Below are positions 7,633 through 15,688 of a stretch of 27,526 nucleotides of DNA, one piece after another; within the stretch, counting starts at the first letter, position 1; the number at the start of each line of letters is the position of its first letter. This DNA comes from Caldisericota bacterium (GTDB lineage: Bacteria > CAIJMQ01 > JAADFP01): NCBI GenBank assembly GCA_013152825.1, contig JAADFP010000014.1, positions 1-27,526 of the forward strand, given 5' to 3'. The notes under the pieces are model-generated. The model searched no databases and was not told the origin of the DNA. It saw only the letters and a program-made list of their open reading frames with translations. Made by a program: the position numbers and the translations under genes.

Positions 7633-9186
7633 CTATCTGTTTCTTTTGTAGATGGAAACTTTTTTACCGTTTATGTTTTTCTTATAGAGTAAAACCGGTT
7701 TTCCCTGCTGGATTATTTCTCTTAATTTTCTTTCTTCGTGAGATTGGGGCGAGTAGTAAATAAGGTCATAATCCATCCCTTTTTTGTAATTATCCAGGTA
7801 AATTACCTGGTAAGGATTACGGACATATCCAGCTTCCGGAATACTTAATTCAATGACCTGTGGCCAGGTGGTGAGAATTTTGGCTTCCGGGAATTCAGTC
7901 TCTATGTAGCGGGTAGCAGAAAGATGGCTTTTCACCATGTGTGCATACTCCAGGTTAGTCTCGAGTTTTGCCCCACTCCCCTCCCCGCTTACCTGCCTGG
8001 TACCGCTCCATCCCATTATTGCGAAAAAGATAATCAAGGCTACAAAAATTGTTTTTTCTCCGAGGTAGAAGTATCCCCGTCTCGGCCGAAATTTTACTTC
8101 ATGAGGGGATGCAGACTTCAATGCAGGGAACTTTCCCAGGGAAAGCGAAAAGATCAGGAAAAAAAAGGGGTAAAGCGGAAGAAGATAACGAGGCAGGGAG
8201 GAAGTAAAAAGAGAGTAAAAAGACAGATTAATTATAAAGAAAATGCAGGTAAACAAATACCCGAAGGATTCTGAAGCCTTTTTTGCAAGGTAAATAAGAA
8301 AGAAGAGAAAAACCATGATAGCAAGCGGAAGAGATTGAGGTAAGAATATAATTAGGAGAGAAATAAGTATTGATGAAAGCAAGAGTGAAATTCCCTTGAG
8401 CTTTTCCTTCCAGGTAAGTAGAGCAAGGAAGGAAAAAGGTAGAATCAGGGAAGGGTTGCCAGGAAGTTCCTTCATGTTCTGGAGAAAGAGAGAGAAGATT
8501 TCTTTTAATTTGAAGGTAATTTCTCTCTGGGGTGCTAAGTAGGGTGGATAAAGTGCCCAGCCTGTTTTAAGTTTATGTATCATTAGCCAGGCAAACATGG
8601 CCAGTAGAGGAAAAAATATCCAGGTAAAATCTTTCTTTCTTAATTTTCCCCTGCTAATTACCAGATGAGAAATGAGCAGGGAAAGGAAAAATATAATCCC
8701 GCTGATTTTGGTAAGAAGAAGCATGGTTAAACCAAGAGTGAGCAAGGTTTTATTGCCCTTAAGATACTGGTAAAAAGAGAAGAGCATAAATGTGGTAAGG
8801 GGAATTTCCAGATTTAATATTCCAGACTGGGCGAAGAAGAGAGGCGAAATAAAGAGCAGGAGAGGGGGTAGCCAGGGAAAGATTCTAATTTTTAATTCTT
8901 TTCCTATAAGGTAGGTATAATAAAGTGCCCCTGCTACAAAAAGATAAAGAATAATGCGGGAAGCCCAGGGATGAACTCCCAGGATTTTCCAGGCGGAAGC
9001 AAGCAGGAAATAAAACAGGGGCGGGTGCCCGGCATCGTAAGGGGAAACAAAAGGATTAAAGTTGTTCCTGTATATACTTAAAGCGTGCGGAATGGTAAAT
9101 CCCAGGGCATCCCAGTGATAGGGAAAGTTCAAAAACGGCAGTTTAAAAAGAAAAACAAAGAAGATGAAAAACAGAGGAATTACCAT
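7633..9186 (-). CDS. Polytopic membrane glycosyltransferase (GT39/GT83 ArnT/PMT-like)
   Basis: The 517-residue protein is mostly transmembrane helices (roughly ten or more). It has the GT-C fold hallmarks near the N-terminus: an acidic residue in the first extracytoplasmic loop (YHWDALGFT, Asp26) and the HPPLFYF motif (about 54-60) of ArnT/PMT-type enzymes that use polyprenyl-phosphate sugars. The C-terminal region after about residue 410 is soluble, with TNLEYAHMVKSHLSATRYIETEFPEAKILTTW split by the membrane-proximal linker, as in related proteins. It likely transfers a sugar to a lipid or protein on the outer face of the membrane. The ATG is 15 bp after the stop of the DtxR-FeoA regulator, so read-through from the iron operon is possible, though a functional link to iron is not evident. 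Confidence 0.85.
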   Translation of the reverse strand: MVIPLFFIFFVFLFKLPFLNFPYHWDALGFTIPHALSIYRNNFNPFVSPYDAGHPPLFYFLLASAWKILGVHPWASRIILYLFVAGALYYTYLIGKELKIRIFPWLPPLLLFISPLFFAQSGILNLEIPLTTFMLFSFYQYLKGNKTLLTLGLTMLLLTKISGIIFFLSLLISHLVISRGKLRKKDFTWIFFPLLAMFAWLMIHKLKTGWALYPPYLAPQREITFKLKEIFSLFLQNMKELPGNPSLILPFSFLALLTWKEKLKGISLLLSSILISLLIIFLPQSLPLAIMVFLFFLIYLAKKASESFGYLFTCIFFIINLSFYSLFTSSLPRYLLPLYPFFFLIFSLSLGKFPALKSASPHEVKFRPRRGYFYLGEKTIFVALIIFFAIMGWSGTRQVSGEGSGAKLETNLEYAHMVKSHLSATRYIETEFPEAKILTTWPQVIELSIPEAGYVRNPYQVIYLDNYKKGMDYDLIYYSPQSHEERKLREIIQQGKPVLLYKKNINGKKVSIYKRNR

Positions 9187-9201
9187 CTACATAATTTTCC
9201 C

Positions 9202-9849
9202 TTAAATGACTCGCACGTATATGCAGGAAGCCAGTTCCCTATCCACGGCAAATTTGCTCTTCCCTACTTGAAACACGTAGGAGGGAAACCTCTGCAGGAG
9301 AGTAATCTCTGTCATGGGTAAAGCTCCCATAGCAATTAATTTTTGCAGGACGACGTTCCGTTCCTGTGTTTGCAGGTAGGAGATTCTTGCTTTTCTGTTT
9401 ATTTCCAGTTCTGTCAGGGGCATAATCAGCTTCTCAGGTTTTCTCTTCGCATCTTTACAGCAGGGGCCCTCTGGGATAGGTTTTCCATGCGGGCAGGTTC
9501 TGGGGTGCCCTAAAAGAGTACAGATATTGTCATCCAGTCCCTTATGGAGAAAGTGCTCAAATTTGCAGCTTGTTTCGTGCACCAATTTTTTCTTGCAGTC
9601 CAGGATATCTACCAATAACCTTTCTGCCAGACGGTGGCGTCGGACACAACTTCGTGCTTCCGCCTCTCCCTTTTTTGTTAGCTGTATCTGGTTCTGAGGA
9701 GATTTAATTTCGATGTAGCCCAGCCGGACTAAGTTTTTTATTGCCTCGTCGTCTTTTAATATACTTACCCTGCATATCTCCTTTTTTTCTTCTACTAACT
9801 CTATCCATAGCGCTTCCAGTATCTCCTCTGCCCTATCGCTAAGCGTCAT
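9202..9849 (-). CDS. DtxR/MntR family metal-dependent regulator with C-terminal FeoA domain
   Basis: From ATG 9849 the protein is 215 residues. Residues 1-65 form a winged-helix (LSDRAEEILEALW ... LVRLGYIEI ... LTKKGEAEA). Residues 70-130 are the dimerisation and metal-binding domain with RRHRLAERLLVDIL, HETSCKFEHFL, and DNICTLLGHPRTCPHGKPIP, the classic DtxR/MntR metal-ligand stretch. Residues 143-215 are a FeoA/SH3-like domain (LQKLIAMGALPM...FAVDRELASCIYVRVI). An upstream in-frame start at 9987 would add 46 residues that overlap the Cys-rich gene in another frame; ATG 9849 fits the family and is preferred. It overlaps the Cys-rich gene stop by 11 bp. Fe(II) or Mn(II) sensing is expected; with FeoB in the same operon, Fe(II) is likelier. 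Confidence 0.9.
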   Translation of the reverse strand: MTLSDRAEEILEALWIELVEEKKEICRVSILKDDEAIKNLVRLGYIEIKSPQNQIQLTKKGEAEARSCVRRHRLAERLLVDILDCKKKLVHETSCKFEHFLHKGLDDNICTLLGHPRTCPHGKPIPEGPCCKDAKRKPEKLIMPLTELEINRKARISYLQTQERNVVLQKLIAMGALPMTEITLLQRFPSYVFQVGKSKFAVDRELASCIYVRVI

Positions 9850-10027
9850 TTTCTCTTCTCCTTTTCTTTTTAAGTTTAAGTTTTTTGATGAATTCCGGTT
9901 CTTTTGGCAACTCGTACCCACAGTTAGGACACTTGACCAGATTACATCCTTTTGCCAGAGGACACCCTGCACACGCTTTTTGGGCATGTTCCTGGTTAAA
10001 TTCCATACCGCATAGTGGACACTTCAT
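9839..10027 (-). CDS. Small Cys-rich zinc-ribbon-like protein associated with FeoB
   Basis: The 62-residue protein has seven cysteines spaced as two knuckles and extra ligands: CPLCG (C3, C6), CAGCPLAKGC (C19, C22, C28) and CPNCGY (C33, C36), followed by a strongly basic tail KKLKLKKKRRR. Its ATG overlaps the feoB stop by 4 bp and its 3' end overlaps the regulator start by 11 bp, so the three genes are translationally coupled. Small Cys-rich proteins such as FeoC or FeoB-associated proteins accompany FeoB in other bacteria, but this one is not recognisably FeoC. It may bind Zn, Fe or an Fe-S cluster; the role (iron chaperone, FeoB regulator or redox sensor) is inference. Confidence 0.8.
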   Translation of the reverse strand: MKCPLCGMEFNQEHAQKACAGCPLAKGCNLVKCPNCGYELPKEPEFIKKLKLKKKRRRENDA

Positions 10028-11955
10028 AAGCTCACCCCCAGGGTGGTTAGTATTAAATTCACTATTCCGCCTATCAGGAAGGCAAAGGGAAATATAAACC
10101 CTGCCATAAGCAGGGCGGTTTTTAACCCACGCTCTTTCACAGTCATGGAGAACTGGGCAATACAGGGAATAAATAGGGTCATAGTTATTACAGCTACCAA
10201 TAGTGGAACCCCGGTGAGCACACCTGATCTCTTTAAATCAAAAAGCCCGGCTGCCCCAAAGTCTCTACGGAAAAACCCAAATAAGAATGCTACGGCTGAA
10301 TCTTTAGGAAGCCCTATCCATTGCACCGGGTATCCCATTAACCGTACTAATAAGTCAAAAAGCCTGGTTACCTTGCCTATCCAGATGAGCACACTGGCCA
10401 TAATAAAGAGCGGGAACACTTCTTTTAGATACCATTCCACTCTGGTGTAAGTTTTGGTTAATACGTTAGAAATCTTGGGCAGTCTTAAGGGAGGGACCTC
10501 CATGTAGAAGATAGGTTTTTCTCCCGGCATAATCTTGGAAGATAGATAGCCAATGAGAACAAATATGGACGCTATCACTCCTGCCCATATAGCAAACAAT
10601 GGGGCATTGCCGGATAAAAGTGCCAGGATTACACCCAACTGAGCTGAACAGGGAATAGCTAAAGCCAGGAGAAAAGAGGCGATAATCCGTTCCCTTTTAG
10701 TTTCCAGGGTGCGAGTTACCATAACTGCCATGGTGTCGCATCCAAATCCCAGGACAATTGGTATCACTGCTCTCCCGTTAAGCCCAATTTTTTTAAACAT
10801 TCTATCAATAAGCATGGCCAGACGGGGAAGGTAACCTGTATCTTCAATAATGGAAAAAGCAATGAAAAACGTGGCTACAATGGGTAAAATTATAGCCACT
10901 GCATATCTCATTCCCAGGGTAATAATCCCATACTCGTGTACAAACAAATCTTGCACTATCTTCCAGGGGATAAGAGAAGTAACAAGCTTGGTTACAAAAG
11001 GATTGATATATTGACCGAATATGGTTTTTTCCAGGAAATCTACTGATATCTGTGCTCCAAATACGCCTACAAACTCGTAAAGCAGGTAGATTATTAGCAA
11101 GAATATGGGAAATCCGGTAAGGGGATTCATGGTAAGCCGACTCAGTATTTCCTGGAAGGTAACTTTTGCCTCTTTTACCTTCACTACCTTTTCCACAATT
11201 TCTCTTACTTTATGTTGCCTCTGCAGCGCGACTTCATAAGAAAGCGGATTCACGTAGCGGCTCCTAACTTTTTCTACGATCTGGCTAATATAAGGAAAAT
11301 TATTTTTTTCTCTTTCCTCTACCATCTTCCTTATCTCTTCGTCTTCCTGCAGGAGCAAAAGTGCCACCATCCACTTGGAGATAGGATAAGAGGAAGTTAA
11401 AATACTCTCAATGTTCTCTATCTCGTCTTTTAAGGAGTAGGAAATGAACCCTTCATAGTCTCGTGTTTTCTGCGGGAAAGAGATAATCCTATTTTTCAAC
11501 TCCTCTATTCCCTCTCCTGTTATGGATACTGCTCCTACTACGGGTATACCTAACTCTTTTTCCAGTAGGTTTTTGTTTATAATAATGCCTTCTTTCTCTG
11601 CTTCATCCATGATATTGAGGACGAGTATAGTGGGAAAACCTGATTCCAGTAACTGGATAGTAAGAGGGAGCATTCTCTCCAGGTTCTTGGCGTCTATTAC
11701 GTGAATTACCAGATCCGGCTTTTCTTCCAGCAAAATCCTGCGGGCAACCCTTTCTTCCTCGGTAATGGGAAGAAGGGAATACATCCCTGGTGTATCAATT
11801 ATCTGGTATTCTGCTTCACCTATCTTTGCTTTACCGCGGGAAACTTCCACCGTGGTTCCTGGATAATTGGATACGGTGACATATTTTTTTGTCAGGGCAT
11901 TAAAGAGAACACTTTTACCTACATTTGGACTCCCGACCAGGACAATTTTTCTCAT
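10024..11955 (-). CDS. feoB: Ferrous iron transporter FeoB
   Basis: This is a 643-residue Fe(II) transporter of the inner membrane. The N-terminal G domain has G1 GSPNVGKS (8-15), the switch region YPGTTVE (31-37), G3 DTPG (54-57) and G4 NIMD (114-117). A helical domain follows to about residue 260. The membrane domain carries the Gate motifs, including LGFGCDTMAVMVTRTLETKRER followed by AIPCSAQLGV, and a second gate with FIPCIAQFSMTVKERGLKTAL. The length and motifs are complete. Transcription probably starts from the promoter at 11964-11992, whose -10 ends 8 nt before the ATG. This leaves no room for a Shine-Dalgarno, so the mRNA may be leaderless; read-through from the fur promoter is the alternative. 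The Fur-box-like palindrome there predicts iron repression. FeoA is supplied as a domain of the DtxR protein encoded downstream. Confidence 0.97.
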   Translation of the reverse strand: MRKIVLVGSPNVGKSVLFNALTKKYVTVSNYPGTTVEVSRGKAKIGEAEYQIIDTPGMYSLLPITEEERVARRILLEEKPDLVIHVIDAKNLERMLPLTIQLLESGFPTILVLNIMDEAEKEGIIINKNLLEKELGIPVVGAVSITGEGIEELKNRIISFPQKTRDYEGFISYSLKDEIENIESILTSSYPISKWMVALLLLQEDEEIRKMVEEREKNNFPYISQIVEKVRSRYVNPLSYEVALQRQHKVREIVEKVVKVKEAKVTFQEILSRLTMNPLTGFPIFLLIIYLLYEFVGVFGAQISVDFLEKTIFGQYINPFVTKLVTSLIPWKIVQDLFVHEYGIITLGMRYAVAIILPIVATFFIAFSIIEDTGYLPRLAMLIDRMFKKIGLNGRAVIPIVLGFGCDTMAVMVTRTLETKRERIIASFLLALAIPCSAQLGVILALLSGNAPLFAIWAGVIASIFVLIGYLSSKIMPGEKPIFYMEVPPLRLPKISNVLTKTYTRVEWYLKEVFPLFIMASVLIWIGKVTRLFDLLVRLMGYPVQWIGLPKDSAVAFLFGFFRRDFGAAGLFDLKRSGVLTGVPLLVAVITMTLFIPCIAQFSMTVKERGLKTALLMAGFIFPFAFLIGGIVNLILTTLGVSL

Positions 11956-11963
11956 TCTAACAA

Positions 11964-11992
11964 TATATAACGAAATTGAATTTCAATTTCAA
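11964..11992 (-). promoter_or_regulatory. feoB promoter overlapped by Fur-box-like palindrome
   Basis: On the minus strand, TTGAAA (11987-11992) and TATATA (11964-11969) are separated by exactly 17 bp. A perfect 9-1-9 palindrome, GAAATTGAA-T-TTCAATTTC on the plus strand, occupies 11972-11990 and covers most of the spacer and the -35 box. A 19-bp palindrome with 9-bp arms is the architecture of classical Fur boxes. It lies between a fur-family gene and feoB. The -10 ends 8 nt from the feoB ATG. Confidence 0.75.
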
Positions 11993-12460
11993 TTACTGGG
12001 CAAAAACATTTTTTCCCTCTTCAGCTTCAGCTATAGCTCTGCATTTCTTGCAAATACCGAATATCTCCAGCTTATGTTTCTTGGGTAAAAACTCGAATTT
12101 TTCGCAGAGAGCATCCTGAAGTTGCTCTATCTTAACGTCAACCACTTCAATAAATTTGCCGCATTCTACGCAGATAAGGTGATCGTGATGTGGATGCCCA
12201 TATTTATGTTCAAACCTTATTTTCTTGTCCCCTAACTCCACTTCCTTGGCAATACCGGCTGCACAGAGTAGTTTTAAAGTTCTAAAAACAGTAGCCTGCC
12301 CAATGCTGTTATCTTTTTTCTTGATGATATTATATAGCTCTTCCACGGTAAGATGCTGGTTGGTTTTCAGGAATGCATGTAAAATCTTTTCTCTCTGCGG
12401 GGTCAAGCGCAGGTTCTTTTTTCTAAGAAATTCCACGAATATATCTTCTTCTTCTCTCAT
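11993..12460 (-). CDS. Fur family metalloregulator
   Basis: From ATG 12460 the protein is 155 residues. The winged-helix domain has LRLTPQREKILHAFL and the recognition helix region IGQATVFRTLKLLCAAGI. The C-terminal domain has HPHHDHLICVECGKFIEV (His and Asp metal ligands, C97xxC100) and GICKKCRA (C137xxC140), the two CxxC pairs that hold structural zinc in Fur and PerR. It could be Fur or PerR; its position beside feoB with a Fur-type palindrome favours iron regulation. The chosen ATG has AGGA 7 nt upstream. A TTG at 12523 would extend the frame, but that TTG is the first half of the -35 box of a strong promoter, so it cannot be the start. Confidence 0.92.
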   Translation of the reverse strand: MREEEDIFVEFLRKKNLRLTPQREKILHAFLKTNQHLTVEELYNIIKKKDNSIGQATVFRTLKLLCAAGIAKEVELGDKKIRFEHKYGHPHHDHLICVECGKFIEVVDVKIEQLQDALCEKFEFLPKKHKLEIFGICKKCRAIAEAEEGKNVFAQ

Positions 12461-12494
12461 AGTATTCCTGCTTTGCTCTTCTAATTCAGAGTCA

Positions 12495-12523
12495 AGAATA
12501 ACAGAAACCCAAGTTGGTGTCAA
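12495..12523 (-). promoter_or_regulatory. fur promoter
   Basis: On the minus strand, TTGACA (12518-12523) and TATTCT (12495-12500) are separated by 17 bp, a near-consensus sigma70 promoter about 35 nt upstream of the fur ATG. No copy of the feoB palindrome is visible here. Confidence 0.7.
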
Positions 12524-12859
12524 AAGAAATAAGCGTTCCAGGTAACATTAAGAATTTTGTGTAATTTCAATCGGAGTATCCTCCCAGCCTATGGTCTAAA
12601 GTCTAACTTCGTCAATCGGTTGCGGTTGTGTAGCGCGAAACGTCATACGTTATTTGTCCACCGTTCCTCCCACCCGTCCCCCCTCTGTCATTCCCGGTCT
12701 CTTCTGTCATTCCCGCCTGTCCCGGTGAACATCGGGGCGCAAGCGGGAATCCACTTCCTACATCTTCCCCCAACTACCCACTACTATCTACTCGCTACTC
12801 CCCCAGTCTATGGTCTAAAGTCTAAATGCATTCTTTTCTATTTTGTTAAAATATATACT
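12524..12859. other. Repeat-filled spacer between divergent fur and DUF362 genes
   Basis: No credible gene was found. The spacer contains GGTCTAAAGTCTAA words (12593-12606 and 12812-12825), the 55-bp dispersed repeat (12610-12664), and a long inverted repeat ATTCCCGC (12709-12716)/GCGGGAAT (12743-12750) enclosing a smaller CCCG/CGGG hairpin. The reading frame that continues from the downstream gene through here (about 101 residues) is low-complexity and repeat-encoded. A weak TATACT lies directly against the ATG at 12860. Confidence 0.65.
12610..12664. repeat. 55-bp dispersed intergenic repeat, copy 2
   Basis: This is the second copy of the element at 7357-7411, with six mismatches in 55 positions. 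The ACGT-rich inverted repeat (AACGT/ACGTT) is kept while its 3-nt loop differs. It is flanked on the left by the GTCTAAAGTCTAA word. Confidence 0.8.
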
Positions 12860-13936
12860 ATGCAGGAAATTTATTTTTTACCCTGGAAAGAGAAAGAAAA
12901 GGTTTCCCTTCTTTTAAAGGACAGTGGTATGCTGGATACTATTAAAAGAGGTGACTGGGTAGGATTAAAAATACATTTTGGGGAAAAGGGAAATAAACAC
13001 TTCATCCCCCCTACCCTGGTGAAAATTATTGGGGATGCTATTAAGGATATAGGAGCGAAGCCTTTTCTCATAGATACAAATGTGCTGTATAAAGGGGGCA
13101 GGGGAAATACCTATTCGCATTTGCAGATTGTTAGAGAACATGGATTTTCTGACCTGGGAATCCCAGCAGTCATTGCAGGAGGGATTAAAGAGAGTCTCAC
13201 CAGAGAAGCAAAAATAAAGGTTAATCTAAAGCATTTTAATGAGGTGTATATCGTAGAGGATTTTTTAGCCTTTGACTTCCTCCTGGTACTTACCCATTTT
13301 AAAGGACACATGATGAGCAGTTTTGGAGGGAGTATTAAAAACGTGGGTATGGGGTGCGCCTCTCGCCGGGGGAAGTTTCTCATGCATTCCTCTATCATCC
13401 CGCGGGTGAACCAGGGGAAATGTACAGGCTGCGGGAGGTGTGTGCAAAACTGTCCTGGAGAGGCAATGCACCTGGAGAGAAAAAAGGTGAAAATTTCTCC
13501 AGAGAAGTGTATAGGATGCGGGGAATGTGTTCATGTATGCCCGGTGGATGCAATATCTATTCCCTGGGATAGCGTAAAGCCCGAGGAATTCCAGGAAAGG
13601 ATAGTGGAGTATGCATATGGAGTACAAAAAGAAAAAAAGGGGAAGATAGGCTTTATTAATTTCCTTTGTGCCATATCCCCGGACTGCGATTGTATTCAGC
13701 GTCCTAAATCTCCCCTGGTGCCGGATTTGGGGATTCTTATTGGCTGGGACATGGTAGGCATTGACCAGGCTTCCCTGGACATGGTAACCAGAGCAAAAGG
13801 TTTCCGCCTGCCGGCAGGGATAAATAAGTTCTACAGGGTGCGGCCAGATATACCTCCCGAGAGACAATTGGAATATGGCGCAGAAATAAACCTGGGGAAA
13901 AGAGAATACAGAATTATCTCCTGCGAGACTCCGTAA
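12860..13936 (+). CDS. DUF362 protein with two [4Fe-4S] ferredoxin motifs
   Basis: From ATG 12860 the protein is 358 residues. The N-terminal 180 residues are a DUF362 domain (GDWVGLKIHFGEKGNKHFIPP, AFDFLLVLTHFKGHMMSSFGG, IKNVGMGCASRRGK). Two [4Fe-4S] motifs follow: CTGCGRCVQNCP (C188, C191, C194, C198) and CIGCGECVHVCP (C217, C220, C223, C227). The C-terminal part includes a further Cys cluster SPDCDC. No signal peptide is present, so it is cytoplasmic. DUF362 proteins have no established biochemical role; electron transfer is implied by the clusters. The frame extends 101 residues upstream through repeat DNA, which is rejected because DUF362 homology starts at MQEIYFLPW. No good Shine-Dalgarno precedes the ATG, so leaderless translation is possible. 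Confidence 0.88.
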   Translation: MQEIYFLPWKEKEKVSLLLKDSGMLDTIKRGDWVGLKIHFGEKGNKHFIPPTLVKIIGDAIKDIGAKPFLIDTNVLYKGGRGNTYSHLQIVREHGFSDLGIPAVIAGGIKESLTREAKIKVNLKHFNEVYIVEDFLAFDFLLVLTHFKGHMMSSFGGSIKNVGMGCASRRGKFLMHSSIIPRVNQGKCTGCGRCVQNCPGEAMHLERKKVKISPEKCIGCGECVHVCPVDAISIPWDSVKPEEFQERIVEYAYGVQKEKKGKIGFINFLCAISPDCDCIQRPKSPLVPDLGILIGWDMVGIDQASLDMVTRAKGFRLPAGINKFYRVRPDIPPERQLEYGAEINLGKREYRIISCETP

Positions 13937-13978
13937 CCTGTTTTAGGAGTATTCTGAAAGCGTGGGATTAGCTTTATA

Positions 13979-14395
13979 TTATAACTTTATAAATTCTTTG
14001 GGAGCAAAATTGGTTTCCATGGTCCATATTGTAGCAGTTCCATTTTTTATACGGTAAACTGCCAGCATTCCGTACCCTCTCTCTTCTATCCAGGGCTTAA
14101 GAAATGCTCTGTTTTCTACTACTTCTTTTTTGAAGTTCAGATCATCCAAAAGTTTAACTGTGCCGCTTACTCGTATCTGAACATTGGTTTGATAATTGTT
14201 AAAACATAATTCCACTTCCGGATTTGCCAGCAATTGCCTGTTCACATCTTTCATGGTTCCTGTATGGAATACAATTCCGTCTTCATCAGCACGGTATAAT
14301 AACATTGCCCGCACATGGGGTTTGTTCCCTTCCACCGTAGCAAGATGGAACATTGGATTGGCGTTTAAAAACGAAAATATCTCACTCTTATTCAC
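13979..14395 (-). CDS. Pyridoxamine 5'-phosphate oxidase-fold (PPOX) flavin-binding protein
   Basis: The 138-residue protein has the PPOX split-barrel pattern: FHLATVEGNKPHVRAMLLYRADEDGIVFHTG, KDVNRQLLANPEVELCF, then an RVSGTVKLLDD strand. These small proteins bind FMN, F420 or heme; anaerobe members are usually annotated as FMN-binding or general stress flavoproteins. The start is GTG 14395, with AGGAGG (14401-14406) five nt upstream; an earlier in-frame TTG at 14416 lies before the Shine-Dalgarno and is rejected. It follows the DUF362/ferredoxin gene by 67 bp on the same strand, so the pair may form a redox operon. Substrate unknown. Confidence 0.85.
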   Translation of the reverse strand: MNKSEIFSFLNANPMFHLATVEGNKPHVRAMLLYRADEDGIVFHTGTMKDVNRQLLANPEVELCFNNYQTNVQIRVSGTVKLLDDLNFKKEVVENRAFLKPWIEERGYGMLAVYRIKNGTATIWTMETNFAPKEFIKL

Positions 14396-14462
14396 ATTAA
14401 CCTCCTTATTTTGCAAGTATCAAAACTCAAAACTAATCTTCCTGTTCGCCCATTCTACCAGA

Positions 14463-15611
14463 TTAACGGATTTTCTGGAGTAAGCGGGTGAAACGTGTAC
14501 GCAGGGGGTAGAATGCAGAGGTGGGACATATTTCTATACAGGTGAAACAGCGTATGCACTTTTTATAATCAACCACGGGATAGGGTGAAAGAATTATAGC
14601 GCCCACAGGACACCTTTTTTTACAGAGGCCGCATTTTTCACACATTTCTTTCTTTACGGCTGGATACGTATTCAGGAAAGGGACCCCCAGGGGAGCCAGG
14701 ATTTTAATCATCCTCCTCTTCCAGGCTGAACGATAGGTGGAAGGCTTTTCAAAATCATAAAGTATGCAGCTCTTTAGCTCTTCTCCCAGAACTTCAATAT
14801 CTTGAAAGTCAATTTCTCCTGCTTCCTGGGCCATCTTTAAAGCAGGAATATCCTGGGGAGGGAAATTCATTATCAATGTGGCAATTGTATCCAGGGCATG
14901 GGCATTCCTGGAAGCAAGAATAACCCCTATATCCCTGGGATTGCCCCGGGCAGGTCCTTCTCCCTCCATGCCCACTATGCCATCCATAAGAGATAGATGA
15001 CAGGGAGAGGCTCTGAATAATTCCAGGACATAGCGAGAAAATTTCACGGTATCTCCTTCCCGGTGAAGGATATTTCTTTCTCGGGCCGGGATACAGCCGA
15101 AAAAGTTCTTTACCGCACCGGTAATGTAGGTTAACTCGTGGGTTTTCATCTTGGGCACAGAAACCACTACATCTGCCTCCAGGGTGGGTTTGGCAAAATA
15201 TATCTCTTTTAAAGGAAGGTTCTCTGCTTTAAGTTTCTCGTATCCCTCCGTATTAAAATTCTTAATCACTCCTCCCTCCCTTTCCACTGCCTCTTTTATC
15301 CCGGTAACCTTAAATGGGTCTACTTTTTTAGCAAATTCTCCCCCCATGTCTCCCGTGGAACAGGCATCTCCTACCCATACTTCGCATTTTTTCTGGCGGA
15401 AGTAACGTATCAATGCTCCCACAACTTCCGGATGAGTGGTAATCGCCTTTTCCGGGGGGGTAGCAGAAAGCAGGTTAATTTTAAGAAAAACTTTATAGCC
15501 TGGCTTAATAATCTCTTCCGCCCTGATTAAAGAAAGAGCCCTGTCTACTGCCTGGTAAACTTTTTCCCGTTCGTAATCAGGACACCGGATGAGGCTTACT
15601 GTATACTTCAC
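14463..15611 (-). CDS. DUF362 protein with C-terminal 2x[4Fe-4S] domain
   Basis: The 382-residue protein has a full DUF362 domain: YKVFLKINLLS, AITTHPEVVGALIRYFR, VGDACSTGDMGG, DVVVSVPKMKTHELTYITGAVKNFFGC, LSLMDGIVGMEGEGPARG and HALDTIATLIMNF. Two [4Fe-4S] motifs close the protein: CEKCGLCKKRCP (C324, C327, C330, C334) and CIRCFTCIEICP (C352, C355, C358, C362). It is the longest of three DUF362 proteins in the window and is the typical form (domain, then ferredoxin). The start is GTG 15611 with a weak ribosome site. It is divergent from the metallophosphoesterase gene. The role is unestablished; a cytoplasmic iron-sulfur redox or cofactor function is inferred. Confidence 0.9.
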   Translation of the reverse strand: MKYTVSLIRCPDYEREKVYQAVDRALSLIRAEEIIKPGYKVFLKINLLSATPPEKAITTHPEVVGALIRYFRQKKCEVWVGDACSTGDMGGEFAKKVDPFKVTGIKEAVEREGGVIKNFNTEGYEKLKAENLPLKEIYFAKPTLEADVVVSVPKMKTHELTYITGAVKNFFGCIPARERNILHREGDTVKFSRYVLELFRASPCHLSLMDGIVGMEGEGPARGNPRDIGVILASRNAHALDTIATLIMNFPPQDIPALKMAQEAGEIDFQDIEVLGEELKSCILYDFEKPSTYRSAWKRRMIKILAPLGVPFLNTYPAVKKEMCEKCGLCKKRCPVGAIILSPYPVVDYKKCIRCFTCIEICPTSAFYPLRTRFTRLLQKIR

Positions 15612-15688
15612 ACCATATTTTACCAGAAAGAGAGGGCTAATTAAGGAGCAATCAAGAAATTATTTTTTGTTTGAGGTTCCCCGTTTTT

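Noticed and set aside
9850..9987. Longer N-terminus for the DtxR-FeoA protein
   Set aside because: The extra 46 residues are an out-of-frame reading of the Cys-rich gene and are unlike the DtxR family.
12460..12523. Extended fur start at TTG 12523
   Set aside because: The TTG is part of the -35 hexamer of the fur promoter, and ATG 12460 has a ribosome site.
12557..12859. In-frame extension of the first DUF362 gene by 101 residues
   Set aside because: It runs through the 55-bp repeat, palindromes and TCTAAAG words. DUF362 homology begins at ATG 12860.
13265..13867. 200-codon minus-strand frame opposite the DUF362/ferredoxin gene
   Set aside because: The plus strand encodes clear ferredoxin motifs; the opposite frame has no homology or ribosome site.
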